A stretch of DNA of 64,000 nucleotides, from positions 104,464 to 168,463 of the forward strand of contig NZ_JAIUDQ010000009.1 of assembly GCF_020164435.1 (NCBI RefSeq), in the 5' to 3' direction. A program made the position numbers and the translations under genes. The notes under the pieces are model-generated. The model was not told the DNA's origin. It made no database searches and was given only the letters and a program-made list of their open reading frames with translations. The stretch's first letter is position 1; each line of letters opens with the position of its first letter. Positions 52,376 to 61,214 of the stretch are shown piece after piece. The stretch is from Phyllobacterium lublinensis (GTDB taxonomy: Bacteria > Pseudomonadota > Alphaproteobacteria > Rhizobiales > Rhizobiaceae).

Positions 52376-52720
52376 TCAAAGACGGATCACATATTCCTTC
52401 CGCGTCGTTTCAAGGACTTCCCATGTGCCGCGGAAGCCAGGGCGCAGCACGAAACTGTCACCTGCTTCAACGCGATACTCGCTACCGTCCTCCTCGGTGA
52501 TCACTGACAGACCCGACAGGATATGGCAGAACTCCCACTCATCATAAGCGATGCGCCATTTTCCGGGAGTAGCCTCCCAGATTCCCGCATAAATGCCGCC
52601 GTCGACCGCGTCGCAGTTCCACGTCCGGAACTGGGGGTCTCCAGAAATGACACGTTCCGGCTTGGGCGCTCCATGTTCGGGATCGATGCCGTCGAAGTCG
52701 ATTTTGACGAAATTATTCAT
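52376..52720 (-). CDS. Cupin domain protein (DUF861-like)
   Basis: Single cupin barrel of 114 residues. The second half (WEFCHILSGLSVITEEDGSEYRVEAGDSFVLRPGF) fits the Cupin_3/DUF861 family; the glutamate and histidine of the first motif are in EFCHIL, the rest of the metal site is weaker. The function is unknown. It starts five bases after the end of metY on the same strand, so it is co-translated with it. The ATG at 52720 is chosen because the frame upstream lies inside metY. Confidence 0.75.
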   Translation of the reverse strand: MNNFVKIDFDGIDPEHGAPKPERVISGDPQFRTWNCDAVDGGIYAGIWEATPGKWRIAYDEWEFCHILSGLSVITEEDGSEYRVEAGDSFVLRPGFRGTWEVLETTRKEYVIRL

Positions 52721-52724
52721 GGCG

Positions 52725-54011
52725 TTAATCAGCTTTTGCAAGGGCCTGTTCAAGGTCGGAGATTATATCCTCGACGCTTTCAATGCCAATAGAAAGGCGA
52801 ACGACATCCGGTCCGGCGCCTGCCGCCACCTTCTGCTCGTCGGCAAGCTGCCGGTGTGTCGTCGATGCCGGGTGGATGATGAGGGATTTCGTGTCACCGA
52901 TATTGGCAAGATGCGAAAAAAGTTGAAGATTCTCAACGAGTTTCACCCCTGCTTCATAACCTCCCCTCAAACCGAAGGTGAAGACCGAGCCTGCTCCCCT
53001 TGGAGCATACTTTTTCTGCAAGGCGTTGTAAGGGTCTTCGGGGAGACCAGAATAACTGACCCAGGCCACTTTTTCGTGCCTGCTCAACCACTTGGCGGTC
53101 TGCAAGGCATTGTCCGAATGGCGCTGCATCCGCAGAGGCAAGGTCTCGATCCCGGTCAATATCTGGAAGGCGTTGAACGGAGAAAGGGCCGGTCCGAGGT
53201 CGCGCAGGCCGAGGACACGGCAGGCGATGGCAAAGGCAAGATTGCCGAACGTATCGTGCAAGACTACGCCGTTATATTCGGCGCGGGGCTCAGATAGCAG
53301 CGGATAGTTGCCGGATTTCGACCAGTCGAACGTCCCGCAATCCACGATGATTCCCCCCATCGAATTGCCGTGTCCACCGAGAAACTTTGTTGCAGAATGT
53401 ACAATGATATCAGCACCATGCTCGATCGGACGAATGAGATAGGGCGATGCGAGAGTATTGTCCACGATCAGGGGAAGACCATGTTCGTGGGCGATTTTGG
53501 CAATGGCTTCGATGTCGGTAATGACCCCGCCGGGGTTGGCGATGCTCTCGATGAAGATGGCACGGGTCTGTTCATCGATCTCGGCTTCGAACGACGAAGG
53601 ATCGTCGCCATTGGCCCAGCGCACCCGCCAGTCGAAGGATTTGAACGACTGGCCGAACTGGTTGATCGAGCCGCCATAGAGCTTGTTCGATGCAATGAAA
53701 TTGCTGCCTGGCTGCATCAGGGTGTGAAAGACCAAAAGTTGCGCCGCATGGCCCGATGCAACTGCCAACGCCGCCGTACCCCCCTCAAGTGCCGCTACAC
53801 GTTCTTCCAGTACCGCATTGGTTGGATTGGTGATTCGGGTGTAGATGTTGCCGAATGCCTTCAACCCGAACAATGATGCGGCATGGTCCGCATCGTCAAA
53901 GACAAAGGCTGTTGTCTGATAGATCGGCGTAGCCCGCGCCCCTGTCGCCGGGTCGGGCCTGGCACCCGCATGGACGGCAAGTGTTTCGATTCCGGGTGCG
54001 CGCTGCGCCAT
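52725..54011 (-). CDS. metY: O-acetylhomoserine sulfhydrylase (PLP enzyme)
   Basis: Cys/Met metabolism PLP enzyme of 428 residues, which makes homocysteine from O-acetylhomoserine and sulfide. The PLP lysine is Lys209 in VHSATKFLGGHG. The substrate motifs YTRITNPTNAVLEERVAALEGG near 58-79 and the VRLSIGIESVEDI end are typical of the MetY subgroup and not of cystathionine lyases. The ATG is preceded by GGGAG. A long inverted repeat lies about 130 bases upstream. I looked for a SAM-II riboswitch pattern in the leader and did not find one. Confidence 0.9.
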   Translation of the reverse strand: MAQRAPGIETLAVHAGARPDPATGARATPIYQTTAFVFDDADHAASLFGLKAFGNIYTRITNPTNAVLEERVAALEGGTAALAVASGHAAQLLVFHTLMQPGSNFIASNKLYGGSINQFGQSFKSFDWRVRWANGDDPSSFEAEIDEQTRAIFIESIANPGGVITDIEAIAKIAHEHGLPLIVDNTLASPYLIRPIEHGADIIVHSATKFLGGHGNSMGGIIVDCGTFDWSKSGNYPLLSEPRAEYNGVVLHDTFGNLAFAIACRVLGLRDLGPALSPFNAFQILTGIETLPLRMQRHSDNALQTAKWLSRHEKVAWVSYSGLPEDPYNALQKKYAPRGAGSVFTFGLRGGYEAGVKLVENLQLFSHLANIGDTKSLIIHPASTTHRQLADEQKVAAGAGPDVVRLSIGIESVEDIISDLEQALAKAD

Positions 54012-54141
54012 GTCTTACTCCCTTGTGCGGTCTGACCTGATCAACCTATGAAATCGCGACGCTGACGCCAAGCGCACGTTTTCGCAACTGACCACAAACT
54101 AATTTCAGCCCTGGATAGAGAATTTTGAACCAGATTCGGGG

Positions 54142-54178
54142 AATCTTGTGCGAGAATCGCATGTCCTTGCACAAGATT
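54142..54178. promoter_or_regulatory. Spaced 10-base inverted repeat upstream of metY
   Basis: AATCTTGTGC (54142-54151) and GCACAAGATT (54169-54178) are perfect complements separated by 17 bases. It lies 131-167 bases upstream of the metY start and after the preceding gene's end. It could be an operator for a dimeric regulator, or a stem-loop ending the upstream transcript; no T run follows on either strand. Confidence 0.45.
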
Positions 54179-54228
54179 GCTCCCAACGCTGAATTTTTCC
54201 GGCAAATTTCGGGTGTGTATCCGGACGA

Positions 54229-54672
54229 CTAGGACGGTTTCATTCCAAGCCGGGGATATTCGATTGCCGGGCAGCGATTCATCACCACGCTGATACCCGC
54301 GGCTTCCGCTCGTCGCGCCGCCTCTTCATGCTGGACGCCAAGCTGCATCCAGATAACCTGCGGCAGGGCTTTCAATGCCAGCACCTCATCGACGAGGCCG
54401 GGGACCGCAAGGGAGTTGCGGAAGACATCAACCATATCGACCGGTCCGGGAATATCCGCCAGATGGGCATATACGGTCTGACCGAGGATCTGCTTACCTG
54501 CCTGCCCGGGGTTGACCGGGATCACCTTGTAACCCTTGGCCAGCAGGAATCTCATGACCGAATGGCTGGGCCGTGCTTCGTTGGGCGACGCGCCAACCAG
54601 CGCAATGGTCCTGACCGATGTGAGAATGTTGCGGATGAAATCGTCTGTGTACTCATTTCCCAATTCACTCAT
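54229..54672 (-). CDS. CoA-binding domain protein (YccU-like)
   Basis: Protein of 147 residues, a stand-alone CoA_binding Rossmann domain. The nucleotide loop VGASPNEARPSHSV lies near 24-37, with the middle VNPGQAG and the end WMQLGVQHEEA typical of YccU-type proteins. Its biological role is unknown. The ATG at 54672 overlaps the end of the enoyl-CoA hydratase gene by eight bases, so the two are coupled; the GGAGGG sequence in front is also part of that gene. Confidence 0.88.
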   Translation of the reverse strand: MSELGNEYTDDFIRNILTSVRTIALVGASPNEARPSHSVMRFLLAKGYKVIPVNPGQAGKQILGQTVYAHLADIPGPVDMVDVFRNSLAVPGLVDEVLALKALPQVIWMQLGVQHEEAARRAEAAGISVVMNRCPAIEYPRLGMKPS

Positions 54673-55480
54673 CCCTCCACTCGGGCCGGCGCTTCTCGAT
54701 GAAGGCATTGATGCCTTCCTCCGCATCGCGAGCCAGCATGTTCTCGACCATCACCTGCGTGGCGTAGTCATAGGCCTCGGCCAGTCCCATCTCCGCCTGT
54801 CTGTAGAAGGCTTCCTTGCCGGTCCTGACAGTCAAAGGTGATTTGGCGGCAATGGTTTGTGCATATTTCCGGACAATCTGATTCAGGTATTCCTGTGGCA
54901 CGACGCGGTTGACGAGCCCGAACTCACGGGCAGTCGACGCATCGATGGTTTCGCCCGTCAACAACATTTCCATCGCCTGTTTGCGCGATACATTGCGCGA
55001 GAGTGCCACCATCGGCGTCGAACAGAACAAACCGATATTGACCCCCGGCGTGCAGAACGAGGATTTGTCGGTACAGATGGCGAGATCGCAGGAGGCGACA
55101 AGCTGGCAGCCCGCCGCCGTCGCCAGACCGTCAACCGCGGCAATGACCGGCCTCGGATGGCGGACGATGGCCTGCATCAGCTCGGCACAGAGACGCATGG
55201 TCCTTTCGAAAAAGCCGCGGCCGGCATCCGGGTCCGTACGATGTGCGGTCAACTCCTTCAAATCGTGGCCGGCCGAGAACAGCTTCAGCGATGAATCGAT
55301 GATGATGACCCGAACCGCGCGGTCGTCACGGGCCGTGGCAAGGTGATCAAGCAACAATTGCATCATGGAAAGGGACAACGCGTTGGCTGGCGGATTTTGC
55401 AGTGTCAGCCGCAGAACCCCGTCCGCCAGTTCGTATCCCACGATCGGTTGTTCACGGCGGATAGCGTGGATTTCGCCCAT
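54665..55480 (-). CDS. Enoyl-CoA hydratase/isomerase family protein (ECHDC3-like)
   Basis: Crotonase-fold protein of 271 residues. The oxyanion loops are FSAGHDLKEL near 68-77 and AAGCQLVASCDLA near 122-134. The following segment (FCTPGVNIGLFCSTPMVAL) is the pattern of the ECHDC3 group, where one of the two catalytic glutamates of true hydratases is missing. Activity on enoyl-CoA is therefore not certain. It begins a two-gene unit with the CoA-binding protein. Confidence 0.88.
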   Translation of the reverse strand: MGEIHAIRREQPIVGYELADGVLRLTLQNPPANALSLSMMQLLLDHLATARDDRAVRVIIIDSSLKLFSAGHDLKELTAHRTDPDAGRGFFERTMRLCAELMQAIVRHPRPVIAAVDGLATAAGCQLVASCDLAICTDKSSFCTPGVNIGLFCSTPMVALSRNVSRKQAMEMLLTGETIDASTAREFGLVNRVVPQEYLNQIVRKYAQTIAAKSPLTVRTGKEAFYRQAEMGLAEAYDYATQVMVENMLARDAEEGINAFIEKRRPEWRDE

Positions 55481-55498
55481 GTCGCTCCTCTTCGGCGA

Positions 55499-56050
55499 TT
55501 ATTGCGCCTCTGGTGGCGCCCAAAGTTCGTAGAACGGCTTCAACGTGCGCAGATGCCGCTGGACGATAGCCAGATTCCCGGGAGTCGGTTTGGCATTTTC
55601 CACCTTGGCAAGTCCAGCCTTCAATCCATCAATCATCTCTGACTTTTCCGTGTCGGTGAGAGTGAGCATGGACGGAATGGAATTGATCGCCTTTTCAACT
55701 TCCAGGCGCGGATCGGGATTGGTCGCCCAGTGATAGGTGACCATGATGGTATTGGTCGTATCAACCCAGTCGGCAAAGCTGGCAAAGCCAAACTCCGCCG
55801 CTTTCCTGTCCAGCACGGCCGTTCGCTGCTCTGGCGTGCCCTTCGCGTCGAGCTCCCGCGCAGTCGCAGCAACGGGGGCAAAGCCATAGAGAAAGCGTGT
55901 GACCATGTCTTCGGACAGGACAACAGGGCGCGCGGGCAAGGCGTAGGCTTCAACCACCTGCACGGGCCGTGGAGGCGGCTGCGTGGCAAGGAACCCGGCA
56001 TAGGCAAGCGCGGCAAAACAGGTTGCGACAACTATTCCTGGCGGTTTCAT
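55499..56050 (-). CDS. Hypothetical secreted or membrane-anchored protein
   Basis: Protein of 183 residues that I do not recognise as a named family. The N-terminal 22 residues form a signal peptide or anchor (IVVATCFAALAYAGFLAT). The rest is helical, with a VLDRKAAEFGFASFADWVDTTN segment and an ending FYELWAPPEAQ. It is divergent from the thioesterase gene, with 78 bases between starts, and follows the enoyl-CoA hydratase gene's promoter side. Confidence 0.7.
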   Translation of the reverse strand: MKPPGIVVATCFAALAYAGFLATQPPPRPVQVVEAYALPARPVVLSEDMVTRFLYGFAPVAATARELDAKGTPEQRTAVLDRKAAEFGFASFADWVDTTNTIMVTYHWATNPDPRLEVEKAINSIPSMLTLTDTEKSEMIDGLKAGLAKVENAKPTPGNLAIVQRHLRTLKPFYELWAPPEAQ

Positions 56051-56128
56051 AGCGTCTCCTTGTAAAGGCGATGCGGAAAACTAAAAGTAGCAGCGAAACA
56101 TGCAAGAAAACAGTCGGAGGGCACGTTT

Positions 56129-56563
56129 GTGGGCGTCATGATGGATGTAGAAGCGTTGTCATCCTTTCTGGAGCGTGAATTTCCCCAGGTAAATGCCGAT
56201 GGAATAGCGTTTACGGTGACGGGCGCAGGCTCCGGCTTTGCTTCCATGCGACTGGACCCGCTGGAACGGCATCTGCGTCCCGGCGGCACGGTGTCCGGCC
56301 CGACCCTCTTCGCACTCGCGGATGTTGCAGCCTATCTTGCGATCCTTGCGCAGATCGGCCCGGTCGCACTCGCCGTGACAACCAATCTCAACATCAATTT
56401 CCTGCGCAAGCCGGAACTCGGCCCCATCGATGCGGTGGCAAAGCTTTTGAAGCTCGGCAAACGGCTCGCGGTCGTCGATATTGCGATGACCAGTGCGATG
56501 AACGGCCAGCTCGTTGCCCATGCAACGTCGACCTATTCGATACCCCCGCGAACGCCGGTCTGA
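56129..56563 (+). CDS. PaaI-like hotdog thioesterase
   Basis: Single hotdog-fold protein of 144 residues. The segment RPGGTVSGPTLFALADVAAYLAIL matches the central helix motif of PaaI-type acyl-CoA thioesterases, where an Asp in the helix is catalytic. The start is a GTG at 56129 with GGAGGG seven bases upstream; an ATG three codons later is possible. The acyl substrate is unknown. It is divergent from the secreted hypothetical gene. Confidence 0.85.
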   Translation: MGVMMDVEALSSFLEREFPQVNADGIAFTVTGAGSGFASMRLDPLERHLRPGGTVSGPTLFALADVAAYLAILAQIGPVALAVTTNLNINFLRKPELGPIDAVAKLLKLGKRLAVVDIAMTSAMNGQLVAHATSTYSIPPRTPV

Positions 56564-56824
56564 AGCCCGCCCGAGAGGCTTTCCGACCGTTCCAGTTGCG
56601 ACCACCTCTAGCTCGACAAAATCGTGATCGGATCTGTCGGTCCATCAGCTTCCCCGTTCACCAAGGGAGGAGTATAGTTCCGCGTTCTTCTGCGAATGTC
56701 CGAAATCGAGGGACATTCGACCTTTGCGGCCTTTCAAACGCCCACTATCACCAAGACGGGATGCGCGTCTTTTTCATCGTCGCGCAGGCCCGTCCCGATA
56801 CAGAACAAAGGGGACCCGAACAAT

Positions 56825-57295
56825 ATGGCTACCACGATCAAGATCAACGGTGTCGATCGAAGCGTCGATGTTGACGACGACACGCCTCTCCTGTGGGTTT
56901 TACGCGATGTACTGGAAATGTCCGGAACGAAGTTCGGGTGTGGCCAGGCACTGTGCGGCGCCTGTACCGTGCATGTCGATGGTGTGGCGACACGCTCCTG
57001 CGTCACGACCATTGACAGCCTTGGCAGTTCCGAAGTCACGACAATCGAAGCAATCGGACAGACACCGGCAGGCGCGAAGATCCAGAAAGCCTGGCTTGAC
57101 CTTGAGGTTGTCCAGTGCGGCTATTGCCAGTCGGGCCAGATCATGTCCGCATCGGCCCTGATTGCGGAAAATCCAAATCCGACAGACCAGGACATCGATG
57201 ACGCGATGTCCGGAAACATTTGCCGCTGTGGCACCTATATCCGCATCCGCGAAGCCATCAAGCTGGCGGCCCGTTCACTGAATCAGGGAGGCTGA
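56825..57295 (+). CDS. iorA: Isoquinoline 1-oxidoreductase-type iron-sulfur subunit
   Basis: Small subunit of a molybdenum hydroxylase, 156 residues, with two 2Fe-2S clusters. The plant-type cluster uses Cys39, Cys44, Cys47 and Cys59; the second uses Cys98, Cys101, Cys133 and Cys135 (QCGYCQSG and ICRCGTY). Such subunits pass electrons from the Mo site to an acceptor, often cytochrome c. No FAD subunit gene is near, which fits the two-subunit IorAB type. The ATG at 56825 follows AAAGGGG; the iorB start is two bases after the stop. Confidence 0.9.
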   Translation: MATTIKINGVDRSVDVDDDTPLLWVLRDVLEMSGTKFGCGQALCGACTVHVDGVATRSCVTTIDSLGSSEVTTIEAIGQTPAGAKIQKAWLDLEVVQCGYCQSGQIMSASALIAENPNPTDQDIDDAMSGNICRCGTYIRIREAIKLAARSLNQGG

Positions 57296-57296
57296 G

Positions 57297-59492
57297 ATGA
57301 TGTTCGATCGCCCCGATACCCTGAATGGTTCCGCTACGGTTTCAGACCGCGGACTATCCCGCCGCCATTTTCTGCAGGCTGGCGCAGCTGCCGGTGGCGG
57401 CCTGCTGCTCGGCCTGCATCTGCCGTTCGCGGTCCCGGATGCACGCGCAGCGAGCCATAAATTTGCACCCAATGCGTTCATCCGCATTGATACCGAGGGT
57501 AAGATCATCCTTACCATGCCCTATGTCGAAATGGGGCAAGGCACCTACACGTCCGTTCCCATGCTTATCGCCGAGGAGCTGGAAGTTGAACTGTCGCAAG
57601 TGCAACTGGAGCACGCTCCTCCCGATGAAAGCCGTTACGGAAATCCGGCGCTTGGCGGCCTCCAGGCTACCGGCGGCTCGACTACGATCCGTGCAGCGTG
57701 GGGGCCGATGCGTCAGGCCGGAGCTGCGGCAAGGACCATGCTGATTGCAGCTGCGGCAAAGCGTTGGGGTGTCGATCCTCTGTCTTGCCGGGCTGAGAGG
57801 GGCGAGGTCATCGATGCGGCAACGGACCGCCGTGCCACATATGGCGACCTGGCTGCAGATGCCGCACTCCTGAGCGTTCCGAACGACGTAAAACTCAAGC
57901 GCCGCGAGGATTTCAAACTCATCGGAACCCCGGCAAAGCGGCTGGACACCCCGGCCAAAGTCAACGGAACCGCCGTTTTCGGCATCGACGTTCGTTTGCC
58001 CGACATCAAGATCGCAACGCTCGCGCAGTCACCAGTGTTTGGCGGCAAGCTCAAGACCCTGGATGACACGGCGGCCAAGGCGGTGAAAGGCGTGCGACAG
58101 ATCGTGAAGCTTGACGATGCAGTCGCAGTGGTAGCCGACCACATGGGCGCTGCGAAGAAGGGCCTGGCGGCGCTGGTCATCGAATGGGATGACGGGCCCA
58201 ATGCCAAGCTCAGCACAGCCGATATCCTTAGCCAGCTCGAAGAGGCAACCCGCTCCGCCGGACCTGTCGCAAAGAATGTCGGTGATGTCGACAAGGCGAT
58301 CGAAGGTGCTGCAACCAAAGTCGAAGCAACCTATCACGTGCCTTTCCTGGCCCACGCTACGATGGAGCCAATGAACTGCACGGTGCATGTTCGCGAGGAT
58401 GGTTGCGATATCTGGGTCGGCACACAGATAATCGCTCGGGCGCAAGCGGTTGCAGCGAAAGTGTCCGGCCTGCCGCTAGAGAAAGTAAACGTCTATAACC
58501 ACCTGATCGGGGGCGGCTTCGGGCGGCGCCTCGAAGTTGATGGCGTGGCCCGCGCGGTCGAGATTGCCAAGCAGGTCAAGAGCCCGGTCAAGGTGGTATG
58601 GACCCGCGAGGAAGACATCCAGCATGACATGTACCGGCCGTTCTTCTTCGACCGCATGTCGGCTGGGCTTGACAAGGACGGCATGCCGGTCGCCTGGAAC
58701 CATCGTTTCGCCGGATCGTCAATCCTGAAGCGATGGGCCCCGCCCCTGTTTGCCAACGGTCTTGATCCTGAAACGGTGGATGGCGCGGTCGAACCGCCAT
58801 ACGCATTTCCGAACATGCGGGTCGAATATCTGAATGTCGAACCGCCAGGGATCCCCACGGCCTTCTGGCGAAGTGTCGGGCCCTCTCACAATATTTTCGT
58901 GGTCGAGACGTTCATGGATGAACTCGCCCATGCGGCCAAGAAAGATCCCGTCGAATATCGACTTGCCCTTCTCGACGAGCAGCCGCGCGCCAAGGCAGTT
59001 GTCGCCCTTGCAGCGGAAAAGGCCGGATGGGGGAGCCCGCTTGCCCAGGGAATGGGCAGAGGCATCTCTGTCCAGACCGTTTTCGGGAGCTACATGGCTC
59101 AGGTGGCCGAAGTCGAAGTCGCAAAGGATGGCACGGTCAAGGTGCACCGTGTTGTCTGCGCAGTCGATTGCGGCATCGCAATCAATCCTGACACCATACA
59201 GGCGCAGGTCCAAAGTGCGGTAAATTTCGGCATCACAGCCGCCCTCTATGGCGAAGTTACGCTGAAGGACGGCCGTGTCGAACAGTCGAATTTCGACACC
59301 TATCAATTAATGCGCATGAACGAAGTCCCGACGATCGAGGTTCATATCGTGCAAAGCGGTGAATCTCCGGGCGGAATGGGCGAACCCGGGACGTCGGCGA
59401 TCGTACCGGCGGTTGGAAACGCGATTTTCGCGGCGACCGGCAAGCGCCTGCGCAAGATGCCAGTCGACACGAGCATGTTGAAGGCTGGCTGA
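57297..59492 (+). CDS. iorB: Isoquinoline 1-oxidoreductase-type molybdopterin subunit
   Basis: Large subunit of 731 residues of the xanthine oxidase family, which hydroxylates aromatic heterocycles or oxidises aldehydes. A Tat signal is visible (SRRHFLQAGAAAGG, residues 21-34), so the complex is exported fully folded. The catalytic glutamate lies in GGMGEPGTSAIVPAV near residue 696. Segment GGGFGRR is a molybdopterin contact. The true substrate cannot be told from sequence. A GC-rich hairpin follows the stop. Confidence 0.9.
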   Translation: MMFDRPDTLNGSATVSDRGLSRRHFLQAGAAAGGGLLLGLHLPFAVPDARAASHKFAPNAFIRIDTEGKIILTMPYVEMGQGTYTSVPMLIAEELEVELSQVQLEHAPPDESRYGNPALGGLQATGGSTTIRAAWGPMRQAGAAARTMLIAAAAKRWGVDPLSCRAERGEVIDAATDRRATYGDLAADAALLSVPNDVKLKRREDFKLIGTPAKRLDTPAKVNGTAVFGIDVRLPDIKIATLAQSPVFGGKLKTLDDTAAKAVKGVRQIVKLDDAVAVVADHMGAAKKGLAALVIEWDDGPNAKLSTADILSQLEEATRSAGPVAKNVGDVDKAIEGAATKVEATYHVPFLAHATMEPMNCTVHVREDGCDIWVGTQIIARAQAVAAKVSGLPLEKVNVYNHLIGGGFGRRLEVDGVARAVEIAKQVKSPVKVVWTREEDIQHDMYRPFFFDRMSAGLDKDGMPVAWNHRFAGSSILKRWAPPLFANGLDPETVDGAVEPPYAFPNMRVEYLNVEPPGIPTAFWRSVGPSHNIFVVETFMDELAHAAKKDPVEYRLALLDEQPRAKAVVALAAEKAGWGSPLAQGMGRGISVQTVFGSYMAQVAEVEVAKDGTVKVHRVVCAVDCGIAINPDTIQAQVQSAVNFGITAALYGEVTLKDGRVEQSNFDTYQLMRMNEVPTIEVHIVQSGESPGGMGEPGTSAIVPAVGNAIFAATGKRLRKMPVDTSMLKAG

Positions 59493-59526
59493 GAGAAAGG
59501 GCGCGCGGCAAAGCGCGCCACTTCTC
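59493..59526. terminator. Bidirectional stem-loop after iorB
   Basis: GAGAA (59493-59497) and GGCGCGC (59500-59506) pair with GCGCGCC (59513-59519) and TTCTC (59522-59526). It sits between two convergent genes. The T content of the tail is low, so it is a moderate terminator candidate. Confidence 0.55.
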
Positions 59527-59531
59527 AAAGT

Positions 59532-60158
59532 TTAGTTTGTCGCGAAGCAGTAAAAGAGTCCGTCGCCACCAGTGGTTTTGAAGGCCTCCACCGTGCAACC
59601 GCCACGGGTCGTATGCGAGGCATTCCAGGATTTTGCCTCAGCCGAGTCGTTCAGGCCGGTGCGATCGCTATGGCCGACAATCGCCGCGCCTTCGCCGCCG
59701 CCCATGGTCCAGTTGCCGCAGGTTTCAGCGGCGGCCGTCCCGTCAGCCTTCGATCCTGTGAGAATGTCATGCCGGTTTGGCGTATCGCCGCGGCCGTTGA
59801 TGACTTCGCCCTTCTCGTTCAGCGCGGTCTGCTTGGTCAGATTGTTCTTGTCGCTGTGAAGCGCCGCGACATCATCGGCGATCTTCTCGCCCTTGGCGTT
59901 GTACCACGGACCCGAGCCGATACGGTCCTTGGCATTTTCCGCGTCGGTGGACAGGTAGGCCTTCCAGGTCTTGCCCGTCGAGCCGCCGGCCGTGGCCAGC
60001 GTGGTGCAGTAGGCGTCGGCCCCGGCGAGACCGCCGAGATCGCCGCCCTTTCCGGGGTTGACGCTGGTGACGAAGAAACTCATGGCGGTTTCCTGGGCAT
60101 ACGCCCCTGCCACGAGACAGGCCAAAGCAGTCGCAGCAAGCGCAATCCTGCGTTTCAT
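59532..60158 (-). CDS. Secreted protein, possible lectin-like or DUF1554-type domain
   Basis: Protein of 208 residues with a clear signal peptide (cleavage near AYA-QE, residue 21). The mature part begins with SFFVTSVNPGKGGDLGGLAGADAYC and has several cysteines and Trp/Gly-rich strands (CGNWTMGGGEG, GGCTVEAF, LFYCFATN), as in small disulfide-bonded extracellular domains. I recall similar proteobacterial proteins without known function. The ATG at 60158 has an excellent GGAGGAGAT ribosome site; the frame upstream has none. Confidence 0.8.
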   Translation of the reverse strand: MKRRIALAATALACLVAGAYAQETAMSFFVTSVNPGKGGDLGGLAGADAYCTTLATAGGSTGKTWKAYLSTDAENAKDRIGSGPWYNAKGEKIADDVAALHSDKNNLTKQTALNEKGEVINGRGDTPNRHDILTGSKADGTAAAETCGNWTMGGGEGAAIVGHSDRTGLNDSAEAKSWNASHTTRGGCTVEAFKTTGGDGLFYCFATN

Positions 60159-60305
60159 GGTATCTCCTCCCTGTTCCCGATTATATTCAAAGATCAGCGT
60201 ATTGCGGGGCAAGGTGAGAGTAAAATCGCAACTCTGTGATACTGATGATCATTGGGTTCAATGGCACGCCGGACAGAGGCGTGGGCAAGACGATCGTCAC
60301 AGCAC

Positions 60306-60538
60306 TCTAGAGCCTTTCAGGCTTGGTTGGAAGCGGCTCTGTTTCACGGATGGCGAGACAGTCCACGCGAAAGGTGGCGAGGTCGATGTTTATCCATCGG
60401 CCGACGCCGCCTGACAAAGTGGATGGCCGCCAGCCGGAAACCCGAAGGGCCGGGTGAATTTGGCCCAAATCCATCGGGTATTGCCATCGTCCGATGGATA
60501 AACATCAATGCTTCCACCTAAGCCTGAAAGGCTCTAGA
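60306..60538. repeat. Mosaic palindromic intergenic element, copy 2
   Basis: A 233-base element with a perfect 19-base terminal inverted repeat: TCTAGAGCCTTTCAGGCTT at 60306-60324 and its complement at 60520-60538. Inside, GATGTTTATCCATCGG (60385-60400) and its perfect complement (60491-60506) form a second long stem, and ATTTGGCCCAAAT at 60458-60470 is palindromic. It shares the TAGAGCCTTTCA end and a TTTGG(C/G)CCAAATCC block with the element at 8646-9000. The right end supplies the TAG stop codon of the leftward dioxygenase gene. Confidence 0.75.
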
Positions 60539-61124
60539 CAACAAAGTCGAAGCGGCCGATTTTTCCATCGGCGGTATCGCTGATCTGCAGCAGAAGCCGC
60601 TCGTCGAATATGCGATCCCTGTCGTTCTGGGGCTCACCTGGAAAATACAACTGGGTCGTCAGCACGTCGCCGCCAGGCCGCTGCACCTTCAGGTGATAGT
60701 GGCGGGTGCGACCGGGATAGAGCGCCGGTATGATGGTGGAAAACCACCAGCGGCCGCTTTCATCCGTGAACTGATGGCCGCGGAGCCTGTAACCATCGAG
60801 GTCGTAGGCGCCATGGTCATCCGCGTGCCAGAGCTCCACGAGCGCCTTGGGCACCGGCTTGCAGTCCGTTCCAACGACATACCCGGCTATGATGATGCTG
60901 GTTCCTTGAGGCGCGTCGGCGGCAAAATCCTGCTTGAGGGGTGAGCTCGGCTTGAAGTATGGCCCCTCCGTTTGTGCGACCGTCAGTTCATCCCGATCCT
61001 GGCATGAAGGCGTCAATGCCAGCGCAGGCTGCGGGCTGGCGGCATGGGCGTTGAGCCCGCTCGCGATCTTGATCGAAGGGACAGCAAGCAGGGCGGCAAG
61101 GATCGATCTGCGTGTTGGCTTCAT
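60534..61124 (-). CDS. Secreted intradiol ring-cleavage dioxygenase
   Basis: Protein of 196 residues of the protocatechuate/catechol dioxygenase fold. Iron ligands are expected among the tyrosines and histidines of HADDHGAYDLDGYRLRG and ALYPGRTRHYHLKV. The N-terminus MKPTRRSILAALLAVPS is a Tat-type signal, and the chain is short, as in the secreted bacterial intradiol dioxygenase group of unknown substrate. Export puts it on the same side as the Tat-exported IorAB, though a joint role is speculation. The ATG at 61124 has GGAGG upstream. The TAG stop lies in the repeat element. Confidence 0.85.
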   Translation of the reverse strand: MKPTRRSILAALLAVPSIKIASGLNAHAASPQPALALTPSCQDRDELTVAQTEGPYFKPSSPLKQDFAADAPQGTSIIIAGYVVGTDCKPVPKALVELWHADDHGAYDLDGYRLRGHQFTDESGRWWFSTIIPALYPGRTRHYHLKVQRPGGDVLTTQLYFPGEPQNDRDRIFDERLLLQISDTADGKIGRFDFVV

Positions 61125-61214
61125 TGCCCGGCCTCCATTGAGAGCGGTCACTATACAGCACCGTGTCGGAAAAATCACCGGATGGGCGAAGGTCTCTTCA
61201 GCACGACAGTCTGG

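Noticed and set aside
54012..54228. SAM-II riboswitch before metY
   Set aside because: SAM-II elements precede met genes in alphaproteobacteria, but the conserved stem and the GCTAAA-type 3' strand are not present here.
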